DNA of 64,000 bases from contig NZ_REGA01000014.1 of NCBI RefSeq assembly GCF_003841505.1, positions 1-64,000 on the forward strand, given 5' to 3'. Under the pieces are notes generated by a model. That model made no database searches. It saw only the letters and a list, made by a program, of their open reading frames with translations, and had not been told where the DNA came from. The number at the start of each line of letters is the position of its first letter. Position 1 is the first letter of the stretch. Made by a program: the position numbers and the translations under genes. This document shows, piece after piece, positions 44,646 through 53,373 of this stretch. This stretch comes from Natrarchaeobius chitinivorans (lineage in GTDB: Archaea > Halobacteriota > Halobacteria > Halobacteriales > Natrialbaceae).

Positions 44646-44845
44646 TATCGTAGCCACTGGACGTCACTGCACACCTGATCGCACGAGGTGTACGCGGTTC
44701 TCGCTCGAGCGAGAACCGCGAAACAGCGAACGGGGAGGAACGACCCGTGAGCGACCGAAGTGAGCGAGAACCGCGGAATGGCGAGCGGGGAGGAACGGCC
44801 CGTGAGCGAACGGACGTGCAGTGACGTTCAGTGGCGGCTGTCGCT
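44646..44845. repeat. long hairpin (repeat family 2), copy B with internal tandem
   Basis: Left arm TAGCCACTGGACGTCACTGC followed by ACACCTGATCGCACGA, right arm CGTGCAGTGACGTTCAGTGGC. Between them is a nearly exact doubling of about 57 nt, each starting GAGCGAGAACCGCG and ending CCCGTGAGCG. The arm sequence is also present at 33279-33361. Confidence 0.7.
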
Positions 44846-45299
44846 CCCGTATCTCCTCTTCTTGTGAAAGCGCGAGGAACCGGCGACCTCGTCCTCCCAC
44901 GGACAATCAACTTTCGCCGTGGTCGTCACTATTTCGAAAATCTGGACACCCGGAAAGAAATCCGGTGGGGGCCGTGTCCGTCGCCTCGAGATCTCCCCGA
45001 TGCTGGCATCCGTAACTTTGCAGTGGAATCCGAAAATATCAGATTTAAAAGTTGATCTAGTGGTATACATAACCGCATATCGAACTGTTCGATCGTTTCA
45101 TACGGGCCGTTAGATGACACCACTGCTCCCTGTTTCTCGAGTCGACGAGGCGGTCTCGGTTCCGGTCGACCGCCTCATCACCGTTTTGCGACCTCGAGTA
45201 CGGTTATCGTGTTGGCCCATCAGCGATCAGCGTGGGCTCGGCTGAGTTCATCGATAGCCGTCTCTCGAGGAAACAGATCTCCCGCCAACTCTCTACTGT

Positions 45300-45315
45300 G
45301 AAACGATATCGTTTC
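45300..45315. promoter_or_regulatory. perfect 16-bp palindrome
   Basis: GAAACGATATCGTTTC is a perfect palindrome, an operator-like site. It lies 435 nt upstream of the rdfA start. Confidence 0.45.
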
Positions 45316-45354
45316 TTTTGGAATGATTCCATTGTAGCGACAACTAACACGAGA

Positions 45355-45394
45355 TATATACCGATCGCGCAGCCTATATACTGATCTCACAGCC
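45355..45394. repeat. 20-nt direct repeat, 2 copies in tandem
   Basis: TATATACCGATCGCGCAGCC at 45355 and TATATACTGATCTCACAGCC at 45375. Each begins with a TATA-like string, so they may be duplicated promoters or regulator sites. Confidence 0.7.
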
Positions 45395-45749
45395 ACAGGC
45401 GATCGGGAGTGTGGTGACGGTCGAGAACTGCGTCTCAGATCCACACTGGACTGATCGTTCGACCGGTGGGTTCTCCTCGTACGATCGGTCAACCGATCGG
45501 CAAAAAACACCGTTGTCACCTGTGATTACGTTCATATGGTTGTAAACGAATCCCGCATCCTTACGGCCAACTGACCCGAAATTCGGGGTGCGATCCTGTT
45601 GACGAACCGAACGGTGCTGATGGATCAGACGGCTCCCCTTTCGTGCGTAGCGCAGTCCAGTCGCGTCGTCTGTTCTCCCGCAATCACCACGTGAGACGAC
45701 CGTGTGGTGGTCCGGAACGTTTTTGGGCTCGAACCGGCTACGTCAATCA

Positions 45750-46370
45750 GTGAGCGAATCAAGCACCAAAGAGTCCGAGATGACGTGTGGGTGCAAGGTC
45801 GGCCGGATCTCCCAGCGATACGAACTCGCCGACCTCGACGGCGAACTCGTCCGCTACTGGACCGATAGGACCGATCAACGCTACAGTACTCGTGATCTCG
45901 CAGAGCACGTCAATCAGCGCGTTCTCGAGGCCGCGCTCGACGACGCCGGATTACAGTACAAAGACGGCGAAGTCGAGAACACGTACCGGCTGCTCACCGG
46001 CGAAGACGTCAGCAGCGGGACGCAGGTGCAGACACGGAAAGAACTCGAGCGCGATTCCGTTCCGGTCGAAGACGTCGAAAGCGACTTCGTCTCCCACCAG
46101 ACCGTCTACAACCACCTGACGAACTGTCTCGAGGCGTCCCTCGAGTCGCCGAGCGACGAGGAACGACTCGAGCGAAGCCGGGACAAACTCGGTGCCCTTC
46201 GAAATCGAACCGCCGTGGTTACCGAGGACACGATCGCGCAACTCGCCCGCAACGACGTTCTCGACGTCGGCGAATTCGACGTCCTCGTCAACGTGACGGT
46301 CTCGTGTAAGGACTGCCGTCAGCAGTACACTGTCAGAGACCTCCTCGAACAGGGCGGGTGCGATTGTTGA
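45750..46370 (+). CDS. rdfA: rod-determining factor RdfA
   Basis: 206 residues from GTG 45750. CKVGRISQRYELADLDGELV, the motif GEVENTYRLLTGEDVSSG, and C-terminal CKDCRQQYTVRDLLEQGGCDC (in two parts) match RdfA, the factor needed for rod shape in Haloferax. The C-terminal CxxC and CxC suggest metal binding. An internal ATG at 45780 is an alternative start. A palindromic element begins 8 nt after the stop. Confidence 0.87.
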   Translation: MSESSTKESEMTCGCKVGRISQRYELADLDGELVRYWTDRTDQRYSTRDLAEHVNQRVLEAALDDAGLQYKDGEVENTYRLLTGEDVSSGTQVQTRKELERDSVPVEDVESDFVSHQTVYNHLTNCLEASLESPSDEERLERSRDKLGALRNRTAVVTEDTIAQLARNDVLDVGEFDVLVNVTVSCKDCRQQYTVRDLLEQGGCDC

Positions 46371-46377
46371 CCTCGAT

Positions 46378-46462
46378 TCATACGGATTGCTGTCACTGTG
46401 TACCGGGGCGACCGGGTGCCGTCCTGCGGTCCTCGGAAATAACTCACAGTAAACCGTCTCAG
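46378..46462. repeat. palindromic element (family 1) after rdfA
   Basis: Left end TCATACGGATTGCTGTCAC, right end CACAGTAAACCGTCTCAG. The inner part is CGGGGCGACCGGGTGCC. Located between rdfA and the HTH-10 regulator, which are convergent; its right end reaches into the regulator's stop region (46459). Confidence 0.75.
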
Positions 46463-47136
46463 GAGATGTGCGTGGCGAGGGACGTGATGAGTTTCCGTTC
46501 CGCTCGTCGTAGGTGGTCTTCGGCCGTCCGACGGCTGATACCGAGTTCGGCGGCCAGCGCGTCCGTCGTCGTCTCCCTGGGCAGTTCGTAGTAACCGTTT
46601 TCGACGGCCGAAAGAAGCGTCTCTCGCTGGCGGGACGTGAGGTCTGGAACGACGTCCTCGAGGCCGAACAGTTGTGAGGACGACGTCGGAAACCGAATCT
46701 CGCCTTTCGAACGGACGTCGACGTCGAGTTCGTCGGCGTGAAGTCCCTCGTAGACGTCCGTGAGCGCGCGCGAGTCGAGTGCGAGGATGCGACAGATCTT
46801 CCGGCCGTTTTCGTATCGGATCGGTGGTAAAAGGAGGCAATTGTTCCGTCGCATATACGTTTCGATGGTCGCCTCGTCGTTCGCTTTCAGACACGAACTC
46901 GTCACAAGCAACGTTTCGTCCGTCCCGTCGAGTCGCTCCTCGAGGCCGACCTCCGACTCGACCCGGTCGGTGACGGGGTCGACGGCCGGTCCGCTCACGT
47001 AGAGGAGGTCGGCGTGCTCGTTACACCACAGTTCGATTCGACAGTCCGCCTCTCTCGTCGACTCGGTGTACGGCCCCGAGTCACGAATGCTGAACGTGGC
47101 CTCGTACACGTGCCAGCGATAGACGGGATCGCACAT
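46459..47136 (-). CDS. HTH-10/bacterio-opsin-activator-type regulator
   Basis: 225 residues from the ATG at 47136 (a GTG three codons upstream is possible). The C-terminal HTH-10 domain has LTSRQRETLLSAVENGYYELP and ELGISRRTAEDHLRRAERKL, the signature of Bat-like regulators. The N-terminal half is a small sensor domain without recognised PAS or GAF signatures. It is divergent from hutU with 57 bp between start codons, so it likely regulates the hut operon. Confidence 0.85.
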   Translation of the reverse strand: MCDPVYRWHVYEATFSIRDSGPYTESTREADCRIELWCNEHADLLYVSGPAVDPVTDRVESEVGLEERLDGTDETLLVTSSCLKANDEATIETYMRRNNCLLLPPIRYENGRKICRILALDSRALTDVYEGLHADELDVDVRSKGEIRFPTSSSQLFGLEDVVPDLTSRQRETLLSAVENGYYELPRETTTDALAAELGISRRTAEDHLRRAERKLITSLATHIS

Positions 47137-47193
47137 AAACCCCACTCCGAACGGAGCCGTCCCCGTCTTGAGTAGAGACGTCGTCTACTGCCT
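47137..47193. promoter_or_regulatory. short divergent promoter region of regulator and hut operon
   Basis: 57 bp between the two start codons. It must hold both promoters or their operators. No clear TATA box is visible on either strand. It is a candidate site for binding by the HTH-10 regulator. Confidence 0.5.
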
Positions 47194-48963
47194 ATGGCAA
47201 CCGAATCGAACCGCGACGACTCCACCGCGCCGAGCGAACAGTGGCGCGAGTATCAGGGTGCTCCCACGGGGACGGATCGTGAGTGTCGGGGCTGGCGACA
47301 GGAAGCCGCGTTCCGCCTGCTCAACAACAACCTCGACCCGGAGGTCGCCGAGAAACCCGAAGAGTTGATCGTCTACGGTGGCACCGGTCGTGCGGCGCGA
47401 TCGTGGGACGCATACGACGCGATCCTCGAGGAGCTTCGGGAACTCGCCGCCGACGAAACGTTGCTGGTCCAGTCGGGCAAGCCCGTCGGTCGGTTTCGAA
47501 CCCACGAACGCGCACCGCGGGTACTGATCGCCAACTCCAACCTCGTCGGCAACTGGGACACCTGGGAGCACTTCCACGAACTCGAAGCCGAGGGGCTGAT
47601 CATGTACGGGCAGATGACCGCCGGATCGTGGGCGTACATCGGCACACAGGGGATCCTCCAGGGGACCTTCGAGACGCTCGCGGAACTGGCTCGCCAGGAG
47701 TTCGACGGGGATCTCGAGGGGCGGATCGTCGTCACCGGCGGGCTCGGCGGAATGGGGGGTGCACAACCGCTCGCGGTCACGATGAATCGCGGCGTCTGTC
47801 TCGCCGCCGAAGTCGACGGAGACCGGATCGATCGGCGGGTGGAAACCGGCTACTGCATGGAGCGGATCGACGATCTCGCCGAGGCGATAGACCGGTGTCA
47901 GGCGGCCGCCGCTGCGAGTGAGCCCTACAGCGTCGGCGTCCGGATCAACGCCGCCGATCTGCTCGAGGGGCTGCTCGAACGCGGGTTCGTCCCGGACGTG
48001 GTTACCGATCAGACGAGCGCCCACGACGCCCTCGAGGGGTACTATCCGTCGGGATACGCAGTCGAAGAGGCCGATCGGCTCCGTGAGCAAGACCCCGAGC
48101 GCTACGTCGGGGAGTCCCTCGAGACGATGGAGCGCCACGTCGACGGGATCCTCTCGTTGCAGGATCGGGGAGCGATCGCCTTCGAGTACGGCAACAACAT
48201 CCGCGGGCAAGTACGCGAGGAGCGCGGAATGGAGTCGGCGTTCGACTTCCCCGGATTCGTCCCCGCGTACATCCGCCCGCAGTTCTGTCGAGGGAAGGGC
48301 CCGTTCCGGTGGCTCGCACTGTCGGGCGACCCCGAAGACATCCACCGGACCGACGAGGCGGTTCTCGAACTGTTTCCCGAGAAGGATCACCTTCGCCGCT
48401 GGATCGAACTCGCCCAGGAGCGGGTCCAGTTCCAGGGGCTGCCGAGTCGGGTCTGCTGGCTCGGGTACGAAACGGACGACTCCGATGGGCGGTACGAACG
48501 GCCGGACGACCAGCGGGGGGAACTGACCGAACGCGCGCGCTTTGCCCTCCGGATCAACGACCTCGTCGCCGACGGCGAGATCACTGCGCCGATCGTCGTC
48601 ACTCGAGACCACCTCGATGCGGGAAGCGTCGCCAGCCCGAACCGCGAGACCGAGGACATGAAAGACGGGACGGACGCCGTCGCGGACTGGCCGATACTCA
48701 ATGCCCTGCTCAACTGCGCCGCCGGGGCGGACATCGTCAGCGTTCACGACGGCGGCGGCGTCGGTATCGGTAACGCGGTCCACGCGAACAACCACGTCGT
48801 GCTGGACGGGACCGACCTCGCAGCCGAGAAGGCGGCCGCGGTGTTCACCACCGACCCAGGGAGCGGCGTAATCCGTCACGCCGACGCCGGCTACGAGGAC
48901 GCACTCGAGGAAGCCGAGCGATCGGGCGTTCGGATTCCCATGCGGGAGGCGAGCGGAGAATGA
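47194..48963 (+). CDS. hutU: urocanate hydratase
   Basis: 589 residues. Starts [20 protein letters not shown]; contains [20 protein letters not shown], the NAD-binding core [18 protein letters not shown], and [18 protein letters not shown] near the C-terminus. It converts urocanate to 4-imidazolone-5-propanoate with bound NAD. Length fits the family (about 555-680). It overlaps hutG by 4 nt. Confidence 0.96.
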   Translation: MATESNRDDSTAPSEQWREYQGAPTGTDRECRGWRQEAAFRLLNNNLDPEVAEKPEELIVYGGTGRAARSWDAYDAILEELRELAADETLLVQSGKPVGRFRTHERAPRVLIANSNLVGNWDTWEHFHELEAEGLIMYGQMTAGSWAYIGTQGILQGTFETLAELARQEFDGDLEGRIVVTGGLGGMGGAQPLAVTMNRGVCLAAEVDGDRIDRRVETGYCMERIDDLAEAIDRCQAAAAASEPYSVGVRINAADLLEGLLERGFVPDVVTDQTSAHDALEGYYPSGYAVEEADRLREQDPERYVGESLETMERHVDGILSLQDRGAIAFEYGNNIRGQVREERGMESAFDFPGFVPAYIRPQFCRGKGPFRWLALSGDPEDIHRTDEAVLELFPEKDHLRRWIELAQERVQFQGLPSRVCWLGYETDDSDGRYERPDDQRGELTERARFALRINDLVADGEITAPIVVTRDHLDAGSVASPNRETEDMKDGTDAVADWPILNALLNCAAGADIVSVHDGGGVGIGNAVHANNHVVLDGTDLAAEKAAAVFTTDPGSGVIRHADAGYEDALEEAERSGVRIPMREASGE

Positions 48964-49979
48964 ACCCTCCATCCACCAACCGCGGACTCGACGGCGAGCG
49001 TGGGGAGGAACCCGCGTTCAGCCGTCCCGACTGGGAGGGGTGGCGCGGCTCCTCGAGCGATCCGAACGACAGACAGTTCGGCGACGGTATCGAGGCCGTC
49101 GATCCCGGGAGAGCCGACGACTGCGACGTCGTCCTCGTCGGCGAACCCTACGACGGTGCCGTGATCGGCCGACGGGGGGCACGCGAAGGACCCGCCGCGA
49201 TTCGTCGCTCGCTCGCCGGCGTGAAGACCGCCCACCTGACCGCGGGAGATCCGACTCTCGACGCGAACGGCGACGGGGAACCATCGCAAGTCCGAATCGG
49301 CGACCTGGGCGACCTCGAGTTGCCCGACGGGAGCGTTTCCGAGGTCCACGACTGGATCCGCGACGTCGCCAAATGGGTTCACGATTCGAGTGCAGTTCCG
49401 GTATTCCTCGGCGGCGACAACTCGCTTTCCGCACCCAACGTCTCGCCGCTGCTCTCGACGGGGAACGTCGCGGTCGTCAACCTCGACGCACATCTCGACT
49501 GTCGCGAACTCCGCGACGGGCCGACCAGCGGGACGCCCTACCGGCAACTGCTCGAGGCCGGCCTCGAGACGTACGTCCCCGTCGGTGTGCGCCACTTCGA
49601 GACCTCGAGTCCGTACGTCGAGTTCGTCCAGGAGCGGGGCGGGACGATCGTTCCCGCCGACGCGTTCGAGGGTGGCGTCGACGACGTTGCGGCAACCGTC
49701 AGGGACGCGGTCGGCAATATCGATCACCTCTACCTGAGCGTCGACTGTGACGTCCTGGACGCGACGGCTGCACCCGGGGTCAGCGCCCCCACGCCTGGTG
49801 GCCTCTCGACCCGCGAACTGTTCGCGCTGGTATCCGCGCTCGCGGCGAACGATCGACTCGCCGGACTCGAGGTCGTCGAGTGTGCACCGCCGCTCGAGAC
49901 GGGCGGACGTACCGTCGACGCGGCGGCGCGGACGATCGCACACGGAGTGGCCGGTTATCTGGGTGATCGCGATGACTGA
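48960..49979 (+). CDS. hutG: formimidoylglutamase
   Basis: 339 residues. Arginase-like fold with the manganese ligands in FLGGDNSLS (Asp), [10 protein letters not shown] (DxHxD), and [18 protein letters not shown] (DxD). It hydrolyses N-formimidoyl-glutamate to glutamate and formamide. The ATG overlaps the hutU stop by 4 nt, and the end overlaps hutI by 8 nt, so the three are one operon. Confidence 0.93.
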   Translation: MNPPSTNRGLDGERGEEPAFSRPDWEGWRGSSSDPNDRQFGDGIEAVDPGRADDCDVVLVGEPYDGAVIGRRGAREGPAAIRRSLAGVKTAHLTAGDPTLDANGDGEPSQVRIGDLGDLELPDGSVSEVHDWIRDVAKWVHDSSAVPVFLGGDNSLSAPNVSPLLSTGNVAVVNLDAHLDCRELRDGPTSGTPYRQLLEAGLETYVPVGVRHFETSSPYVEFVQERGGTIVPADAFEGGVDDVAATVRDAVGNIDHLYLSVDCDVLDATAAPGVSAPTPGGLSTRELFALVSALAANDRLAGLEVVECAPPLETGGRTVDAAARTIAHGVAGYLGDRDD

Positions 49980-51246
49980 GTCGCAGTACGGCATCGTCTA
50001 CGGTGCGAACGAACTGGTCGTCGGGCCGGACGAGACGGTGACGACTTCCGGCGACGGCCCAAGGGACGAACTCGCGGCGACCGAACCCGGCCCGCTGCGA
50101 CTCGAGGGCGAGGGCGCGGTCGTCTTCGAGGACGGGCGCGTCGTTGCGGTCGGGGACGGCGACGAACTCGCCCGGGAGTATCCACCCGAAAACGCGGAAA
50201 CTGCCGTCGACGCGGACGGTGGCTGTGTCCTCCCCGGCTTCGTCGATCCACACACGCACGCGGTATTCGCGGGGGATCGGTCGGACGAGTTCGCGGCGAA
50301 GCTCAGGGGAAAGAGCTACCAGAAGATTCTCGCCGAGGGCGGCGGCATTCTGCGGACGGTTCGGGCGGTTCGAGAGACGCCCGAGGACGACCTCGTCGCG
50401 GACCTGTGTGAGCGCCTCGACGCAATGCTCGCACGCGGAACGACGACGGTAGAGGTCAAATCGGGCTACGGCCTCGACGTCGAGACCGAACTAAAAACTC
50501 TCTCGGCGATCGACCGCGCCGATCGGAGCCACCCCGTCGACGTCGTCCCGACGTTTATGGGTGCTCACGCGGTCCCGGGCGGGAGCGACGCCGAGCGCTA
50601 CACCGACCGCGTGATCGAGGAGCAACTGCCAGCAGTCGCCGACCAGGGAATCGCCGAGTTCTGCGACGTCTTCTGTGAGGAGGACGTGTTCTCGGTCGAG
50701 CAATCCCGTCGGATCCTCGAGGCCGGCACCGAGTACGGACTGACGCCGAAGATCCACACCGACGAGTTCGCGAACCTCGGCGGGACGCGACTCGCCGCTG
50801 ACGTCTCGGCCGCGAGCGCCGATCACCTCCTCCAGTCGACGGACGCGGATATCGATGCGCTCCTCTCCGAGGACGTCACACCGGTACTGCTGCCCGGCAC
50901 TGCCTTCGGACTCGGCGGCGAGTACCCGGATCTCGAGCCCTACCGCGAGCGCGATGCGGTCCCCGCGATCGGGACTGACTTCAACCCGAACTGCTACGCG
51001 CTGAGCATGGGCTTTGCCGCGACGCTGGCCTGCGTCGGGGTCGGTATGACTCCGGCAGAGGCGGTCCTCGGGATCACCGCCCACGGTGCCGCCGCGCTCG
51101 ATCGTGAGGGGGGGCTCGGGACCCTCGAGGTCGGATCACCGGCCGATCTCGTCGTTCTCGACGCGCCGACGCACGCGCATCTCCCTTACAGGTACGACGT
51201 CGACGCGGTCGAGTCGGTACTCAAAGGCGGTGACGTCGTGAGCTGA
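49972..51246 (+). CDS. hutI: imidazolonepropionase
   Basis: 424 residues. Starts [20 protein letters not shown]; amidohydrolase motifs [13 protein letters not shown] (HxH), [24 protein letters not shown] (His and metal), and [20 protein letters not shown] (Asp). It hydrolyses imidazolone-propanoate to formimino-glutamate. The ATG at 49972 overlaps the hutG end by 8 nt. The next gene in the usual haloarchaeal order would be hutH, which is not found here. Confidence 0.93.
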   Translation: MTESQYGIVYGANELVVGPDETVTTSGDGPRDELAATEPGPLRLEGEGAVVFEDGRVVAVGDGDELAREYPPENAETAVDADGGCVLPGFVDPHTHAVFAGDRSDEFAAKLRGKSYQKILAEGGGILRTVRAVRETPEDDLVADLCERLDAMLARGTTTVEVKSGYGLDVETELKTLSAIDRADRSHPVDVVPTFMGAHAVPGGSDAERYTDRVIEEQLPAVADQGIAEFCDVFCEEDVFSVEQSRRILEAGTEYGLTPKIHTDEFANLGGTRLAADVSAASADHLLQSTDADIDALLSEDVTPVLLPGTAFGLGGEYPDLEPYRERDAVPAIGTDFNPNCYALSMGFAATLACVGVGMTPAEAVLGITAHGAAALDREGGLGTLEVGSPADLVVLDAPTHAHLPYRYDVDAVESVLKGGDVVS

Positions 51247-51532
51247 TGGCGGCAATCGCCAGCGCTGCCGGATTCGCGGTCGGGGCGACCGAAGTCGTCT
51301 CGGTCGGTGAGTTGCCACCCTCGACTGATAGGGATTATCGTAGGAGTTCATAGTTTCCCGCTGAAGAACCGAGACACAGTGTCGAGGGCCCGGTTCCGAG
51401 ACCTCCGGGAGGCTACGATAATCCCTATGAAACCTCCGGTCGACGACGACCGTCGGACGGAGTCGACGTCGATATCCGCCCCCGGCTGTTGCAGGCAGTA
51501 GCTGCTTGCCTCGAGTGCTGGAACCGGAGCGT
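51247..51532. other. spacer downstream of hutI, no hutH
   Basis: 286 bp. A short open frame ([16 protein letters not shown]...) starts at 51246 but stops after about 35 residues inside the inverted-repeat element. It shows no hutH similarity. The region is dominated by the 51325-51430 inverted repeat. Confidence 0.55.
51325..51430. repeat. inverted repeat element, diverged member of family 1
   Basis: TGATAGGGATTATCGTAG (51325-51342) and CTACGATAATCCCTATGA (51413-51430) form a 16-bp perfect inverted pair plus flank. The ends resemble the family-1 end (TGATACGGATTACTGT) in register. The inner part has a shorter inverted pair, CCCTCGACACT-like, and differs from other copies. Confidence 0.65.
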
Positions 51533-52063
51533 ATGGCTCCCAGGTTTTCACTGGAGGATCGTGGCAAATCCGTCGTGAACGCGACCGGCGAACTGATCGG
51601 AACGATCACGGCCGTCGACGAGGACGTTGCCCACGTTCGGCCGGCGGAGGGAATCGTCGACACGATCAAATCCTCGCTCGGCTGGGACAGCAACGCGGAC
51701 GTGACGATGCCGCTCGAGCGCGAGTGGGTCGCCGAGATCACCGACGAGACGGTTCGACTCGAGGGAGAACACCTCTCGGGAAACCGGGCGGAGACGGATC
51801 CGAAAACGGGCGAGACCGACCACGATCGGATCGACGACGCGACATCCGACGAGGCCACGAATCGCGGTCTCGAGGGCGACCCGACCGAATTGACCGAGGA
51901 CGACTCCGGGTTCGAACTGCATCCCGACGATGTGGACGGGCGGACGGACGCCGAAGTCGACCCGGAGGACGCGAGCGCTCGAGCCGACGCCGAAGTCGAT
52001 CCGATCCCGGAATCGTCCGGATCGACCGCTGACGAGCGATCCGGTTCGGAAAACGACCGATAG
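51533..52063 (+). CDS. PRC-barrel-like acidic protein
   Basis: 176 residues. The first 85 residues (FSLEDRGKSVVNATGELIGT, EDVAHVRPAEG, WDSNADVTMPLEREW) have the PRC-barrel-like pattern. The remainder is acidic, low in structure (ETDHDRIDDATSDEATNRG and following), with repeats of DAEVDP. Function unknown; PRC barrels often bind partners in RNA or photosynthetic proteins. ATG 51533 chosen over a frame start 27 nt upstream. Confidence 0.72.
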   Translation: MAPRFSLEDRGKSVVNATGELIGTITAVDEDVAHVRPAEGIVDTIKSSLGWDSNADVTMPLEREWVAEITDETVRLEGEHLSGNRAETDPKTGETDHDRIDDATSDEATNRGLEGDPTELTEDDSGFELHPDDVDGRTDAEVDPEDASARADAEVDPIPESSGSTADERSGSENDR

Positions 52064-52146
52064 CTCTTTCTCTGACATCTCCCGTGGCGAGCCGTCGGCC
52101 ACGACCCCGTCGCCAAATTTACTACGCCGGTCCGAATAGCTATGCC

Positions 52147-53271
52147 ATGGAACGGTCAGGAGAGCGAGAACTCGTTCGGGAGACGGTCCGCGAGTTCGTA
52201 CAGCGGGAGGTCGAACCCGCCGTCTCGGCGGCCGACGAGACTCAGACGTTCCCGGAAGACGTCTGGGACGGACTCGCCGAAATCGGCATTACCGGGCTGA
52301 CGATTCCCGAGGAGTACGGCGGCTTCGACGCCGACCGGGTGACCGAAAGCGTCGTCAACGAGGAACTCGCCGCCGGCCACCTCTCGGTCGCGACGGCGCT
52401 GTCGGTCCACTGTCTCGCCACGTCGTGTATCAGGGAGTTCGGCTCCGAGCGCCACCGGGAGGAGTGGCTGCCCGCGATGGCCGAGGGCCGACCGGTCGGC
52501 GCGTTCGCCCTCTCGGAGGCCGACGCCGGCTCGAACCCCGCCGAGATGACCACGGAGGCCCGCCTCGAGGGCGACGAGTACGTCATCGACGGGCAAAAAC
52601 AGTGGATCACGAACGGCGAGCGATCGGGTGTGGTGATCCTCTTTGCGAAGGTCGACCGGGACGAGTCAGACACCATCACCCAGTTTCTCGTTCCGAAAGA
52701 CGCCGACGGCCTCGAGGTGGGCAAGAAGGAGGACAAACTCGGGCTCCGAGCGAGCGACACGACATCGCTGATCCTCGAGGGGGTACGAATTCCCGAGGAG
52801 AACCGACTGACCGACGTCGGCGACGGTCTGAAGGCGGCGTTCTCGACGTTGACTGGCGGCCGGATCGCGATCGCGAGTCAGGCAGTCGGCGTGGCGCGGG
52901 CCGCTCTCGAGGACGCACTCGCATACGCCGAGGAGCGCGAGCAGTTCGGCCGGCCGATCGGCGACCACCAGGCGATCGCGCACAAACTCGCCGACATGGG
53001 GACGAACGTGCAGGCGGCGCGGTTGCTCGCCCGGGACGCCGCCCGAAAGAACGAGGACGACGTCGATCCGATGGCCGCGAGCATGGCGAAGTACTTCGCG
53101 AGCGAGGCGGCCGTCGACGTCGCCAACGAGGCGGTCCAGATCCACGGCGGCTACGGCTACACGACCGACTTCGACGTCGAGCGCTACTACCGCGACGCAA
53201 AGATTACGACGATCTACGAGGGAACCACGGAGATCCAGAAAGAGGTCATCGCGCGGCATCTGAAATCCTGA
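52147..53271 (+). CDS. acyl-CoA dehydrogenase
   Basis: 374 residues. FAD-binding ALSEADAGSNPAEMTTEARL, substrate-binding QKQWITNGERSG, the C-terminal AEEREQFGRPIGDHQAIAHK and VQIHGGYGYTTDFDVERYYRDAK, and a catalytic Glu in IYEGTTEIQKEVIAR. It oxidises acyl-CoA to enoyl-CoA with electron transfer to ETF. The ATG at 52147 is used, removing a 21-residue extension. It lies just before methylmalonyl-CoA mutase. Confidence 0.93.
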   Translation: MERSGERELVRETVREFVQREVEPAVSAADETQTFPEDVWDGLAEIGITGLTIPEEYGGFDADRVTESVVNEELAAGHLSVATALSVHCLATSCIREFGSERHREEWLPAMAEGRPVGAFALSEADAGSNPAEMTTEARLEGDEYVIDGQKQWITNGERSGVVILFAKVDRDESDTITQFLVPKDADGLEVGKKEDKLGLRASDTTSLILEGVRIPEENRLTDVGDGLKAAFSTLTGGRIAIASQAVGVARAALEDALAYAEEREQFGRPIGDHQAIAHKLADMGTNVQAARLLARDAARKNEDDVDPMAASMAKYFASEAAVDVANEAVQIHGGYGYTTDFDVERYYRDAKITTIYEGTTEIQKEVIARHLKS

Positions 53272-53273
53272 GA

Positions 53274-53315
53274 CGGAGTCTTCCTGTCTCCTCTCGGAGT
53301 CTTCCTGTCCCCTCT
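53274..53315. repeat. tandem repeat, 2 units of 21 nt
   Basis: CGGAGTCTTCCTGTCTCCTCT and CGGAGTCTTCCTGTCCCCTCT (21 nt each; shown as units), differing at one base, directly after the acyl-CoA dehydrogenase stop and before the mutase promoter. Confidence 0.85.
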
Positions 53316-53373
53316 CTTTGATATATTGAATCTGGCACGAAGACTTTAGACTGCCGACGCCGATACTCGTGAC

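Larger units (their letters stand above)
44620..45749. other. 1.1-kb gene-poor, repeat-rich region
   Basis: No well-supported gene. It holds a family-2 hairpin element with a doubled internal unit (44646-44845), a 9-bp stem hairpin GAGGCGGTC / GACCGCCTC (45147-45176), the 16-bp palindrome GAAACGATATCGTTTC (45300-45315) and a 20-nt direct repeat at 45355 and 45375. The G+C content falls below the surrounding level at about 45000-45110 and 45290-45400. Confidence 0.6.

Noticed and set aside
44664-45519. Small open frames in the gene-poor region (44664-44906, 44831-45055, 45220-45519)
   Set aside because: They are Arg/Ser-rich or cross the repeat elements, and show no coding-like composition or recognisable motif.
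51246-51350. Short frame after hutI as hutH start
   Set aside because: It stops after about 35 residues and has no histidine ammonia-lyase motif such as the Ala-Ser-Gly active-site segment.
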